Shown: one piece after another, positions 9,996-20,127 of the stretch
Layout of the letters: the number at the start of each line of letters is the position of its first letter
Position numbering within the stretch: position 1 is the stretch's first letter
DNA from: Tanypteryx hageni
Lineage: Eukaryota > Arthropoda > Insecta > Odonata > Petaluridae
Assembly: GCA_028673005.1 (NCBI GenBank)
Contig: CM054118.1
Location: 8,455,082 to 8,519,081, forward strand
Length of the DNA: 64,000 nucleotides
Direction of reading: 5' to 3'
Program-made: the position numbers and the translations under genes
Notes under the pieces: model-generated
Seen by the model: only the letters and a program-made list of their open reading frames with translations
What the model was told of the DNA's origin: nothing
The model's database searches: none

Positions 9996-10750
9996 AAATA
10001 GCGATTACAATATTTGTTTAAATTGTACTCTTTTTCCGAATTTAGCTCCCGCTGACGGCAAAAATTCAATCTAATGTAGGATTCGCAAAATGCGAATCGT
10101 AATATTTTATTATATAATACCCATATGACCAAAACATATTTTTTTTCTAGCTCTTGAAACAAAAAAGTTTCATGTATACAGACGGACGGACGACATAGCG
10201 ATAACGACAGTTCGTTTTCTTACATTTTTGAAAACGATCTAACAAATCGCCATTATTTATGGTCGTCCGCATGCGTCCGTCTCCAATCCATTCGGCGAGT
10301 TATAAAAGACAGATAAGCTTCAAAGAGAATTTTACGCGAAACAAAATCGAGAAGGTTTTCTTATGCCTCCCATTCACTTCAAATGTCTTACGATCGACCG
10401 ATGAGCCTTTGGCTTTTGGAGGGATTGGAGGAAAAATCACAGATAATGCAGGCTTACGATGGGAAATTGGAATGGCCAAAGTCCGCAGCGAGGAACGCGC
10501 GGCGCGGGATGGGGAAGAGGAAGAAGAAAGGGAAAATGGAGGGAGTGGGAGAAGAGAGGTATGTAGCGAAGGAAGAAATGAAGAGGGAGAGAGAGGTGCT
10601 CTCGGAAAAGACACGTGATTGGGAGGTGTTCGGGTGACGCTTATTCGGCTCTCGTTTGAGGACGTGAATATGCGAGACCGGTGGTAATAAAACGATCAAT
10701 CAAATCTAGTCAAGAATGATCCAACCAGTAATAATGTACGATGTCACGAT
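9996..10750. other. Unassigned region
   Basis: Includes a purine-rich stretch at about 10490-10615 that creates long spurious frames on both strands. No motif recognised. Confidence 0.45.
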
Positions 10751-10753
10751 ACG

Positions 10754-10773
10754 ATACACACACACACACACAT

Positions 10774-10832
<59 letters not shown>

Positions 10833-10840
10833 TATATATG
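10754..10840. repeat. (AC)n then (TA)n microsatellite
   Basis: (AC)n at about 10755-10772 is followed by (TA)n to about 10826. The TIR element at 10850 is inserted in or beside this tract, and (TA)n resumes on its right side at 12158. Confidence 0.95.
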
Positions 10841-11217
10841 TGTGTGTGTCACGGTAAATGTGCGTAGTCGGGTATATGTGTACATTTCCCGGATATGTGC
10901 ACATTTACCACTAAGTTCGGTAAATGTAAGTATAACATACTTTTACCGATTGGATAAACGTCGCAACACAGGCCACAACATGGCGGCGTCGCGAACATCT
11001 GTTGCAGTTTGGAAGCACGGTAAATGTGTGTTGTCCGATAAGTGTGTGAATTTTGTGGTAAATGTGCACAACTAACTAAACTAAATTTGAACATGGAGGC
11101 AAATTTTACTCGGCCCCACCGGGTTGGGTATGTTAGTAGAAGTGTTTTGGTTGCTCCTCACGTCCACTGTGTTCCTCCCTCGGGTTGGGAAGCGCTCATC
11201 TTAATAGAGGGCTGATC

Positions 11218-11840
11218 AAAAATATCCGGGAAAAATTTATAACAAAGTAACTACTAAATGCATCGAAGTGAAAACTATGTCGGAGATTTGGCAACATCTC
11301 CTGATGCGATGTACCAGAGGAGCAGGCGTTAGTATGAATCAGTGGTGAGTGAGCTGTTCAACAGTGCAAGTGTGTTTTCAGTCCGACGTAGTGCGAACTG
11401 GATGTGTTGAAGGAGCAACGTTTTTGCATCAAGTTCTGTTGTAAACTTGGTAGCACGGCCACAAAAACCTACGAAAAGCTGCAACAAGCATTCGGAGAAA
11501 CAGCATTGAGTCAGTCCAAGACGTTTGAGTGGTATTCACGCTTAAAAAATGGCCGCACTTCCGTCGACGACGCGAACAAACGACACTGTTGACCGTGTCA
11601 ATGCTTTAATCCGTGAAAACCGACGTTTGACGATCAGAGAGATTGTTGATGAACTGAACATTTCATATGGAACATGTCAAGCGATACTGACGCAGGATCT
11701 TGGGATGAAACGCGTTTCGGCAAAACTTGTTCCCCGCCTTCTCACGCAAGATCAGACGGAACAGCGTGTGGCAGTGTGTCGCGAACTTATGCAACGTGCC
11801 GAAAATGATGCCAGCTTTTTGCCAACCATTATCAATTATC
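11218..11840 (+). pseudogene. mariner transposase, N-terminal part, frameshifted
   Basis: Frame one, starting at about 11404, holds the first helix-turn-helix region (FCIKFCCKLGSTATKTYEKL, then FEWYSRLKNGRTSVDD). Near 11575 an in-frame stop follows a small deletion, and the protein continues in another frame with the second helix-turn-helix (TIREIVDELNISYGTCQAIL) up to RAENDASFL at about 11820. This is the DNA-binding half of a mariner transposase. The whole catalytic domain with its acidic triad is missing. Upstream non-coding sequence from about 11218 (GGCTGATCAAAAATATCCGG) may be the mariner 5' end. It cannot transpose by itself. Confidence 0.85.
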
Positions 11841-11861
11841 CATTATCATGGATTTATGGGT

Positions 11862-11926
11862 ACGTAGGTTTCTGTGGCCGTGTTACCAAGTTTACAACAG
11901 AACTTGATGCAAAAACGTTGCTCCTC
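11862..11926 (-). pseudogene. Inverted duplicate of the mariner 5' coding end
   Basis: The minus strand repeats the first ~65 coding bases of the mariner at 11408-11474 with a few differences; the translation reads EEQRFCIKFCCKLGNTATET. It lies 20-40 bases after the point where the plus-strand transposase breaks off, so the two copies face each other. Homology stops at the GGAGCAACG start of the frame. Confidence 0.85.
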
Positions 11927-12155
11927 GAACCCTCGATGATTTTTATTATAAATTAACGTAATTATTAAAGTGTAGCATTTCTCATTCTTACTTAATTCCA
12001 CATTTACCAAGGCACCTCGGTAAAAGTGCTCATTTACCGGGAAATGTACGGGTAATACGTATTTCTGGAAACTTAAACACATTTACCGAGCTTGGTGGTA
12101 AATGTGCACATTAACCGGTAAATGCACACATTTCCCGATTACGTACCTTTACCGT

Positions 12156-12157
<2 letters not shown>

Positions 12158-12226
<69 letters not shown>

Positions 12227-12227
12227 A
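12158..12227. repeat. (TA)n microsatellite
   Basis: About 65 bases of alternating T and A between the TIR element and the first family-b repeat. Confidence 0.95.
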
Positions 12228-12464
12228 CAGCTTACGGAAAAGGAAAGGTAAAATGGATATATGGATGTCAACAAGGTGTTGGGATGAGGAAACCCAGCGA
12301 ACACTCACCATTCAGACGACTTCAGGTTGGCGAGGCCCCGGGGATGTCGAAGCGACACACGTAAAAGAACACTAAAACACAGAAACATCACAAACGTAGA
12401 AGCTTTCGGAATTTTTCCTTCATCAGCTACAGAGAGAGAACTCATCCCAACACCTTGTTGACAT

Positions 12465-12466
<2 letters not shown>
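12228..12466 (-). repeat. Hammerhead-bearing repeat family b, copy A
   Basis: A ~215-bp unit runs from ACAGCTTACGGAAAAGG to the GAGAGAGAACTC end, followed by ATCCCAACACCTTGTTGACA and a (TA)n array. The same unit recurs at 12540-12753 and inverted at 12806-12990. It is non-coding. A hammerhead motif on the minus strand (separate entry) suggests a Penelope-like or retrozyme-like terminus. Confidence 0.75.
12396..12430 (-). ncRNA. Hammerhead ribozyme motif, family b copy A
   Basis: Minus-strand order: stem I GTAG, core CTGATGA, one extra A, stem II GGAA-AAA-TTCC, GAA, palindromic stem III AGCT, T at the cleavage position, then CTAC closing stem I. All core invariants are present. Stem III is only four bases, so dimeric activity is more likely than monomeric. 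The extra base after the core matches the pattern of the unrelated motif at 8750. Confidence 0.75.

Positions 12467-12537
<71 letters not shown>
12467..12537. repeat. (TA)n microsatellite
   Basis: About 70 bases of alternating T and A following CTTGTTGACATCCA. Confidence 0.95.
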
Positions 12538-12538
<1 letters not shown>

Positions 12539-12539
12539 C

Positions 12540-12753
12540 AACTTACGGAAAAGGAAAGGTAAAATGAATATATGGATGTCAACAAGGTGTTGGGATGAGG
12601 AAACCCAGTGAGCACTCACCAATCAGACGACTTCAGGTTGGCGAGGCTCCGGGGATGTCGAAGCGACACACGTAAAATAACACAAAAACACAGAAACATC
12701 ACAAACGTAAAGCTTTCGGAACTACTCCTTCTTCAGCTACAGAGAGAGAACTG
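12540..12753 (-). repeat. Hammerhead-bearing repeat family b, copy B
   Basis: Closely matches copy A from ACTTACGGAAAAGG to GAGAGAGAACTG. Its minus-strand motif at about 12700-12745 has core CTGAAGA, an extra A, stem II GGAG-TAG-TTCC, GAA and AGCT, all compatible with a hammerhead. One C has been lost from the 3' strand of stem I, which weakens that helix. Confidence 0.75.
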
Positions 12754-12805
12754 ATATATATATATATATATGGATGTCAACAAGGTGTTGGGATGAGGAA
12801 GAGGA

Positions 12806-12987
12806 AGAGGAGTTCTCTCTCTGTAGCTGAAGAAGGAGTAGTTCCGAAAGCTTTACGTTTGTGATGTTTCTGTGTTTTTGTGTTATTTTACGTGTGTCGC
12901 TTCGACATCCCCGGAGCCTCGCCAACCTGAAGTCGTCTGATTGGTGAGTGCTCACTGGGTTTCCTCATCCCAACACCTTGTTGACAT

Positions 12988-12990
<3 letters not shown>
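12806..12990 (+). repeat. Hammerhead-bearing repeat family b, copy C, inverted
   Basis: Near-perfect reverse complement of copy B over the shared part (AGTTCTCTCTCTGTAGCTGA to CCAACACCTTGTTGACATCC), giving an inverted pair around a short (TA)n and GGAAGAGGAAGAGG spacer. It has the same hammerhead variant as B, with core CTGAAGA at 12827-12833, stem II at 12835-12845 and AGCT at 12849-12852. The inverted pairing mirrors the arms at 8.6-10.0 kb. Confidence 0.75.
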
Positions 12991-13052
<62 letters not shown>

Positions 13053-13053
13053 G

Positions 13054-13133
<80 letters not shown>
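12990..13133. repeat. (TA)n microsatellite with GTA interruptions
   Basis: Long alternating TA tract interrupted near 13037, 13052, 13074 and 13090. It creates the spurious YIYIYI frames on both strands. Confidence 0.95.
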
Positions 13134-13164
13134 GAGTATTGCCCGTCATCTGACGGATAAATAA

Positions 13165-13455
13165 TAATATTCCCTCCCTCCCTCTCGCCGTTCATCTCTC
13201 CCTCCCTCTGTCTCCCTCCCTTTCTCTCTCCCTCCCTTCCACTCTCCCTCCCTTCCTCTCTCTGCCTCTCTTTTCTTCCACCTCCCACCTCTCTCATTCT
13301 CTCCTGTCACAATCCAAAGCTCTCCATCTTTCCCTCCGTCTCCTTTATCTCTTTCCTCCCGTCCTTTTCTAATTCTATACCTCCCTTACTCTCTATGTAG
13401 CTTCCATTCTATATCCCTTCCCTCCGATCTCCCTCCTCACATCCCCCTCTCTTAC
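13165..13455. repeat. Polypyrimidine CT-rich tract
   Basis: About 290 bases dominated by CCCTCCCT and CTCTCT blocks. Low complexity, no coding meaning. Confidence 0.9.
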
Positions 13456-13624
13456 TCTACATCTATATAGCCGTTTAGATAAGCAAAAGAATCCTAACCA
13501 AATGCCAGTCTCATTAGGACTACGTAATTTCGCGAAAAATCCTACGATAATTTAAGGCAATCTATGCACTCATATATATTACACGTATGAGGGTTGAGAC
13601 AACAATTGATTCTAGAAGTTTAAC

Positions 13625-13960
13625 AATGACCTGGTCGTCAAGGCAACATCCCGTTTAAAAGCCGATATTTTCCCAAAATATGTGATTTAAATGTTTGATA
13701 TGAGAGATTTCGAAAGGTAAGCGAAAAAGATGAATAGAATAAGAAACTTCATTAATTTTCCTAAAACAGTTTTGATGATCGTACGTCAATTTTTTCTAAT
13801 TTTTATTTCCAAAAGAATAAAAGACACTTTAAAAGGTCGATTTTTACGTGTTATCTTACGGGAAATTGCCCCCCTGGAGTCTAGCCCGGGTATTTTCATA
13901 TTTACATTATTTTATCTGAATCAAACATTCCTGCGAAAATTCAACCTTCCACCTAATCGG
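13625..13960 (+). repeat. Dispersed repeat family S1, copy 2
   Basis: Matches the minus-strand copy at 3280 and the plus copy at 49.7 kb: TTTTCCCAAAATATGTGA at about 13666, then AAAAGATGAATAGAATAAG, then a decayed B-box-like GAGTCTAGCCCGGG. No functional open frame. Confidence 0.65.
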
Positions 13961-13964
13961 AAAG

Positions 13965-16900
13965 TTAGTTAAAAACGCGTTAAAATGCCATTGATGACGA
14001 CAGCGTTACACACAAACCCCACAATCTAGGCTTTTATTATAATAATATTGATAGGGAAAACTGAGAGGGAGGTATCTGAGAGAGGCATTCATCCGCCAAT
14101 GGATTGAAAAGGGCTGATCATGATGATATATTATATATGACACTTTTTTTCATAAGGTTTTTTGCCTCACTAATATGATTTTATTTTTGCATATCTGGTC
14201 GGCTATGGCAACCAGGTCGAACAGGAGTCCTTAGATTGGGAGGACAGACGATTTACTCCACTAAACCATTAAACCCGATTATATCATTTATTTATTCATA
14301 CATTATGTTTATTCATATCTTTTTGCATGTTTGTCTGCATTACCTTTTATTTCTGTAGAACGTAGGAGATGCTACGGAACTACAAATAATCAACACACAC
14401 TCCCATCAGCGGAACTAAAATCAAGGCTAATTTAGTGGTGGTTAGCTATGAAAGGCGCATACAAGAATGGTCGCAATGCATTCTCTTCCGCCGCCGCCGA
14501 ACTATTTCTAGACTTGGTGATGAATTCGGCGTTTCTGGATGCACTTGAGTCAACATAATTTATCTCCGATGAAGAAAACTTCATTGCTGTGGAAAATGCA
14601 ACCTCGTCACGATAGTTCGTTTAATTAGGCGAGTCTCAACGAATGTGCACTCCGAAAGACAAATAATAAAATCACCCTTACGAGATGGAGTTTTGTACGG
14701 TGATGGTGCAGACTGAAAAGTAAGCAGTAAGTTAACAAAGGAAACTAATTACATGTCGTCGGTAAAAAGTGCCCATCTATGTTCTCATCGGGTGCAACTC
14801 TAACTCAAACAAGAAAACTTGAACGATGAGATGAGGCGTTTTCTATGTTGTGAGGAAATAATTTAGGAAATGGTTTTCGATAACTTAAACTCAAACAAAT
14901 AGCAACTAAGGTAGTTAAACCACTACTTTATAGTTTTATCCTATTAGCAAATACTGCAATGAGAAAATTCGTAATATTTGGTTATATTCACAATTACTAG
15001 AGATGCAAGTGATTTAAAAATTATTTGTAACATTTCCGTAGACAGCGTGAATGTGATTCAATGTTGAACCAAAAACTAATTTAAAGCATTAACTCCTTAG
15101 GCGTGTGCTAAGAAGTTAATATGATTTTGTACGCATTTAATGTTGACTAGCCGAGATAATCTAAAAACTCATATACTACATTGATACAGGACGCTTCACA
15201 GCCATAAAATTCTATGACAACTCAAAAGTTCGATTAAATAAAGTTGAAGACATGCTTAGGATATAATAGTGTAGTTTTGCGACACACTTATTGATAGAGT
15301 TTTCTTTGCACAATTTTAAAGAAGCGTAAATATGATAAATAAGGAGTTCCGCCATTACAGCTTCGCTGGTAAAGAACGCCTAAAAGTTTTAAAAAGAAAA
15401 CATATTTCTGACGAGAATTATCTCTTTGCTTTGGACCGTTCTTACAACCGTTGTGTAAAAAATGTCAAACAAATACACGTGTTCCTCCTTGAAACCCTAA
15501 GAAGCATCGCCCGGCAACGACAAATTACGGCGACATTATTGCTTGATAAAAAATAGATGTGTTAAGACGGGTATCCACCAAGCCGTAAGCGAGTCTAGGG
15601 AAAAATCCCTTCATCCATCTAGCCCTAATTACAACGGATATCGAAAGGCTTAGACGATCGATTTCATCCTACTCTGTAACCAACTCGTATTCCTTCAATT
15701 CCATGATGCAATTTTCGAGTCCGGGAACCAAACACCGCAAACGAACGCTTCTTGTGAATAGTTTTTTTATCGCGTTAGAAGCTCGTGACAACTTCCTAGA
15801 AGACTGCACTCGTCGCGACAAGCGAAGAAGAGGCGATACAACGAGATAATATACGACCGTGTCTCGCTATCTCTTCCTCTTCCCTTTCTCCTTCTTATCT
15901 CCTCCGAGGACAACAGCGGGATGCCCTTCCTCACTTATATTATAAAGAGAGAGAAACGCCATCGGCAAAGAATGCTGCTGTGGCTTGCGAGGGGAGACTG
16001 GGGGAGACCACCAAGTGAACCGAATCCCGTCAACAAGATCGCGTCAAGTTCATTGCCGCGAAGCTATCGCCATCTTCCGAGAGGGACAAACATGCGTGTG
16101 TGTTTCGTCCCTCTCTATGGGTAGAAGGCTTCATCCACAGTTCCACCGCTGCAAGGGTCTTCTATGTGGGGCGAGGTGGGACAAACAGCTCTGTTATTTA
16201 ATCGCCGGCGCATCCACATGCACCCCATCGCGTAACCGTCGTCGTCTGCATCCTGCCCGACGTTGCCAAGGTTAGGAAGAGGACGCGCGACCGAGTAAAT
16301 GTAAACTTCATCATTTACTTTTCCGGCAGATTATTTTCATTTCAAAGCTCGACTGCGCTGAGTGTGAGACCTCGACTGCGGACCTCCGTTCCCTCGATCA
16401 CGCTCGCAACAGCATGTTTTGCGATATTTTTAACGGCGTGAACTAAGGAGGTTATTAAATGAGTACGGGTGATAAAAATAAATTCCAAGAGGGGGGGAGT
16501 CATTCGTAAAGCGCAGCACGAATGCAAGATAAACGAACGAATCAATCAGTCAAAGCTTTTACATTTTATCATTTTTATATCCATTCTCGACATAGGTACT
16601 CCTTACAAGACGGTTAGTTTATGCCTGGCATATATCGAGTCTTTAAAATAGTGCAAGGAGCCCCGTGGGTTTTTTGCGGCCTTCATCGTGTTGCCGAGTT
16701 GTTAAATTGTTTATCGTTATACAAAGAAGGAAGAACTTAATAAAAAAAATCCTTCTGGAAGAAAAACGAACGTTCTTATGTCATACTTAAAAATATCTCT
16801 GCGACGTAGCAAAACTCTTCGCCTTCATTTGTGAACCATCGTGAAATGTTGTCTTTATAGCTTCATTCCTCCGTTAAAGAGCTTCAAATGATAACTCTAC

Positions 16901-17740
16901 AACTAAACAAGTGCTTTAAAACGTAGATTTCCGTAGATTAAAAACGGAAGGAAATTGAAGTTTACGTTATTTTTGAGCGCTGAAAAACATGGCCGCACAA
17001 TTTACAAAATCAATTTTTAAAATTTAACTCAAACTGAAACTTTTCTTTCTCCACGAAATGCCTCAGACGTAATAGCTGAATATCCCTACAGCTCAGCGTG
17101 CAATAAATTCGAGAATTGCGAGCTTTCAAAAAATCGCATTATGGAGTTTACGTCGACGAATCCAAACCGATGTGACATTTTTCTTTTTAGTGGCAGCCTT
17201 ATAAAAAAAATATAATTGCGATTTCGGAAAAAAACCTTAAAATTCGCATGGTGGAGGAAATGGGCAGCTCGGATCAATGGACAAAGGCGTAATTAAAAAC
17301 TCAATTTTTTATTTTTGCGCTGCCTAGCTCCTCGCGATGATTCCGCAAAAGCGTCGTAAAAGATTCACTGCCGCCGTCTTCCGCCGTAATTTCCCGTTAT
17401 CTTCTTACATGGAACGCAGGTGTGGTCGGAATTAAAGAGGAGATGGGAGTCTCTCGCAAAAGCACGAGGAATTATTCTTCTCCCTTTCTCCGTCCCTCTC
17501 GAAAACAGGCGAGCCACGCTCGTTTTCGTACTCTGAGACATTTTTAGCGCGTTATATTTTATAAACGCTCTTTAAGTTTTCGCACTGTCTGTCTGTCTGC
17601 CTGTCCCTCAGTCCGTCACTGCAATCAATTAAATTAAAATAGCAAGTAAACGATAAGAGATAGAAGATTTAATCTTGCAGTGTGTGCTATTTGATCTATA
17701 ATGCTATTTATTATGGTGCAAAATAATTTTTTGGAGAGAT
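13965..17740. other. Unassigned region
   Basis: About 3.8 kb without a recognised gene or repeat. Small frames at 15332-15556, 15921-16275 and 16342-16651 lack motifs and overlap in antisense. The part at 15850-16280 is richer in G+C than its surroundings and could hold an unrecognised exon or promoter, but I see no splice-consistent frame. Confidence 0.45.
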
Positions 17741-17840
17741 CGGTGGGCGGTGTAACTAATGGTTATAGATAGAAAGTTAAAAATTTTCGACATTTCTTTG
17801 ACCTTAAAGTTTCTCAAATTAAGATTAATCTAATGGTTAC

Positions 17841-18026
17841 AAATTGATGGAATGATGTGATCTAAAGATCCTCTGCAGACAGGCATAGGCTGTAACTTTG
17901 GGAATAATTTTAAAACGAAAAAATCTGCTATAACCGGAAAATTTTTTCTTGTTTCAGAATTATTCCCAAAATTACAGCTTATGCCTGTCTGCATAGAATC
18001 TTTAGATAACATTATTCCATCAATTT
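17841..18026. repeat. Long inverted repeat, 76-bp arms
   Basis: Arms 17841-17916 and 17951-18026 are inverted copies at roughly 88 percent identity by eye, with a 34-base loop. Shared marks are AAATTGATGGAAT, GCAGACAGGCATA and GGGAATAATT. The loop and right arm resemble the sequence after the tRNA-like head at 20.13 kb. The RNA would be a strong hairpin. It abuts the left end of the ~2-kb transposon. Confidence 0.85.
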
Positions 18027-18254
18027 CTAGCTTGGCAATCACATCATTGCGTAATGGGTTAAATTGCAAATCTAGGTGGGCAGAAGGTCATTTATCTTAT
18101 GTCCAAAAAGATGTTTCTTTCTATCACAATGTAAACTTGAATAAATGTAGCATCAAAATCCATAACAGCTAATCAATTTGGCAACTTATTATAGAAATGA
18201 CAGCGTCGCAAACTTGACACAATAGACTGCAGTGTTTATTACTCCCTCTTGACA

Positions 18255-18515
18255 TCAGGGTTTTATGAGTTCTGTGCAAATCGGTTGTGTTCTTTATATT
18301 GGAGGTTACAAATTAAGGCATGTTATTCGTTCTTTATCTAAATAATCACGTATTTACTCATTTATTTTTCATATTTACTGCGTAGATTGTCACAATAACT
18401 ATATGTAAATAAATCTCTATATGTAATGTTTGAAGAGTCCAGCAAAAAAATCCCTATTAAATCTCGCCATTTTATTTAATTCCATTTTTAAACTGCTTCT
18501 TATTGATCACTAAAT
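18255..18515 (+). repeat. Internal direct repeat, copy 1
   Basis: Diverged copy of 18620-18880. Both contain TGGAGGTTACAAAT, a CTTTGTTATTTA-type or CTTTATCTAAAT stretch followed by AATAATCA, then TGTAATGTTTGAAGAG and CGCCATTTTATTT. The second copy covers the start of the transposase frame. Confidence 0.8.
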
Positions 18516-18619
18516 AATGAAATTCAGGTGCCACAACCGGTCACCTCATGCGTTATTCTATTATTTCAGACACCTATTCAATTTCTCATATTTGAGGTTC
18601 GGCGAAACGAGATTCAGTG

Positions 18620-18880
18620 TCAGTACGTTCTCTTGATGATTTCTGTATAAATTGATTTTGTTCTGTATAATGGAGGTTACAAATGAAGGTATGTTCTTTG
18701 TTATTTACGTAAATAATCATGTATTTACTTGTTTATTTTTCATTTGTATTACATTAATTATGCCCCAATACTTACAAATAAAATAATCACTGTGTGTAAT
18801 GTTTGAAGAGACTTGCAAAAAACTATTATTTCCCGCCATTTTATTTTGTTCCATTTATAAGTTGATTCCTATAGATCATT
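18620..18880 (+). repeat. Internal direct repeat, copy 2
   Basis: Second copy of the block described at 18255. The transposase-like frame begins inside it at 18799. Confidence 0.8.
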
Positions 18881-19477
18881 TAAAAGTTGACATTTCTAAG
18901 CCTGGCGGTGGTACAACAAACGATGGAAACACTGCTCGTTTTTTTCAGCAGCCCTGTTTTGTGTCTTCCATTACAGGTGTCAACAAAGAACTGATAACGC
19001 GTTTTGGAATAATTTTAGAGGCAATGCCTAGTGGGTATGATATAAACACGGAAGCTTTTGATCGTTATGCCACGGAAGCCACGTAATTATACGTCCAGCA
19101 TTATGCGTGGTATTATATGCCGGCTAGCATTCATAAAATACTGATCAATGGTTCGGAAATAATAAAATCAGCCATATTGCCTATAGGACAGTTATCCGAA
19201 GACGCACAAGAAGCGCTAAATAGGAACTGCAAAAGATACAGAGGGGCACTAGCAAAAATGTTCAAGAAAAAATACCTAAGAGGATTTATAACACATGTTA
19301 TTGATATCTTCTGATCGTATAATATCTAGTTTTAGAAAACTCCCCCAACGACAAACTGAAAGTTTAAATGCAGAAGTGATGGATTTACTGTTAAATCCAC
19401 CAGCACCAAACTCTTCTCAAACAGAAGATTCTATTTTGAACTCTGAATCTGAAAGTGATTGTTCAATTTCTAGTTAA
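18799..19477 (+). pseudogene. Transposase-like protein fragment, stop plus frameshift
   Basis: The frame from 18799 reads through KPGGGTTNDGNTARFFQQP and ITRFGIILEAMPSGYDINTE to an in-frame TAA at 19084. It then continues in the same frame with WYYMPASIHKILINGSEIIK and ILPIGQLSEDAQEALNRN. Near 19290 the frame shifts, and the last part reads MLLISSDRIISSFRKLP with a Ser/Glu-rich tail. I recall similar proteins (HKIL..G..II..A..PIGQLSEEA) as abundant uncharacterised transposon proteins in arthropods. I cannot place them in a superfamily, and no catalytic residues are identifiable here. Confidence 0.65.
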
Positions 19478-19756
19478 GCGCTCTTGAATATATAGCTTTA
19501 GTAAATAATTTAATTATGGTACGATTATTTTGATAGCCTGTTAGAGATTTAAGCAGTAGAATAAATTGTGTAATGTATTTTTTATTTAAAAAAATAAAAA
19601 GCTCTATTTCTCAAGGCGTATGTAATGTTATAAACTTTGCCATTTTCTAGAAATATCTTTACTATGGTAAATATTATGTAATTTCAAACACGAAAAATTA
19701 ATTAGAATTAAAAAGAAAGTAACTAGAAGCAGTTTTGTGTCACTTATACTTTTGTC

Positions 19757-20013
19757 CAGTGCCCTAACTAGGGTATGGCGAAGGTGGTATTTGCCATAGG
19801 CGCCGCTTGCAAAAGGCGCCAAACGTTCCCACAAAAATGCCAAAAGTTTATTTTTCCATAAATAAATATTAATTTAATACTCAAATATTTAAGTTATTGT
19901 TAATAAAAACGATAATATTCTTTATGAAAACGTAGCAAAAATCATATTCTACGTAAACAAGGCGTTTCCTTAAAATTTTGCCACAGGCGCCATATCTTCC
20001 AGTTACGCCTCTG
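19757..20013 (+). mobile_element. hAT-type MITE nested in the transposon's right end
   Basis: The left end CAGTGCCCTAACTAG and the right end, reading CAGAGGCGTAACTGG on the minus strand, are terminal inverted repeats. Flanking CTTTTGTC (19749-19756) and CCTTTGTC (20014-20021) form a 7/8 target-site duplication. Removing the 257-bp insert rejoins the host TIR. The GGCGCC-rich interior is also inverted (GGCGCCAAACG and GCCACAGGCGCC). Confidence 0.85.
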
Positions 20014-20127
20014 CCTTTGTCCACCTAGATTTGCAATTTAACCCACTGTGCATTGGTTGATACTAGTTTGGCTAGCGCGGACCCAACTGTGAAAAACACC
20101 CGCGTTCAGCAACGTGAGAATTAATCT

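Larger units (their letters stand above)
10850..12156 (+). mobile_element. TIR element with long palindromic ends in a (TA)n tract
   Basis: The left end ACGGTAAATGTGCGTAGTCG and the right end, reading TACGGTAAAGGTACGTAATC on the minus strand, are diverged terminal inverted repeats of roughly 75 bp. Both contain tandem short palindromes around GTGCACATTTACC. (TA)n lies on both sides, so the target was probably TA-rich. A third terminal copy starts inside at about 11016. The interior carries a mariner remnant, so the element may be a foldback-type carrier or a chance nest. I cannot assign a superfamily. Confidence 0.7.
18030..20085 (+). mobile_element. Decayed ~2-kb DNA transposon, superfamily unassigned
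   Basis: The left TIR at about 18046-18088 and right TIR at about 20014-20055 share GGGTTAAATTGCAAATCTAG in inverted orientation, with weaker similarity extending outward to about 18030 and 20085. The interior encodes a transposase-like protein with a stop and a frameshift, contains a direct duplication (18255-18515 and 18620-18880) and is interrupted near its right end by a hAT-type MITE. Confidence 0.75.

Noticed and set aside
12952..13297. YIYIYI-repeat proteins on both strands
   Set aside because: Produced by (TA)n microsatellite; no real coding signal.
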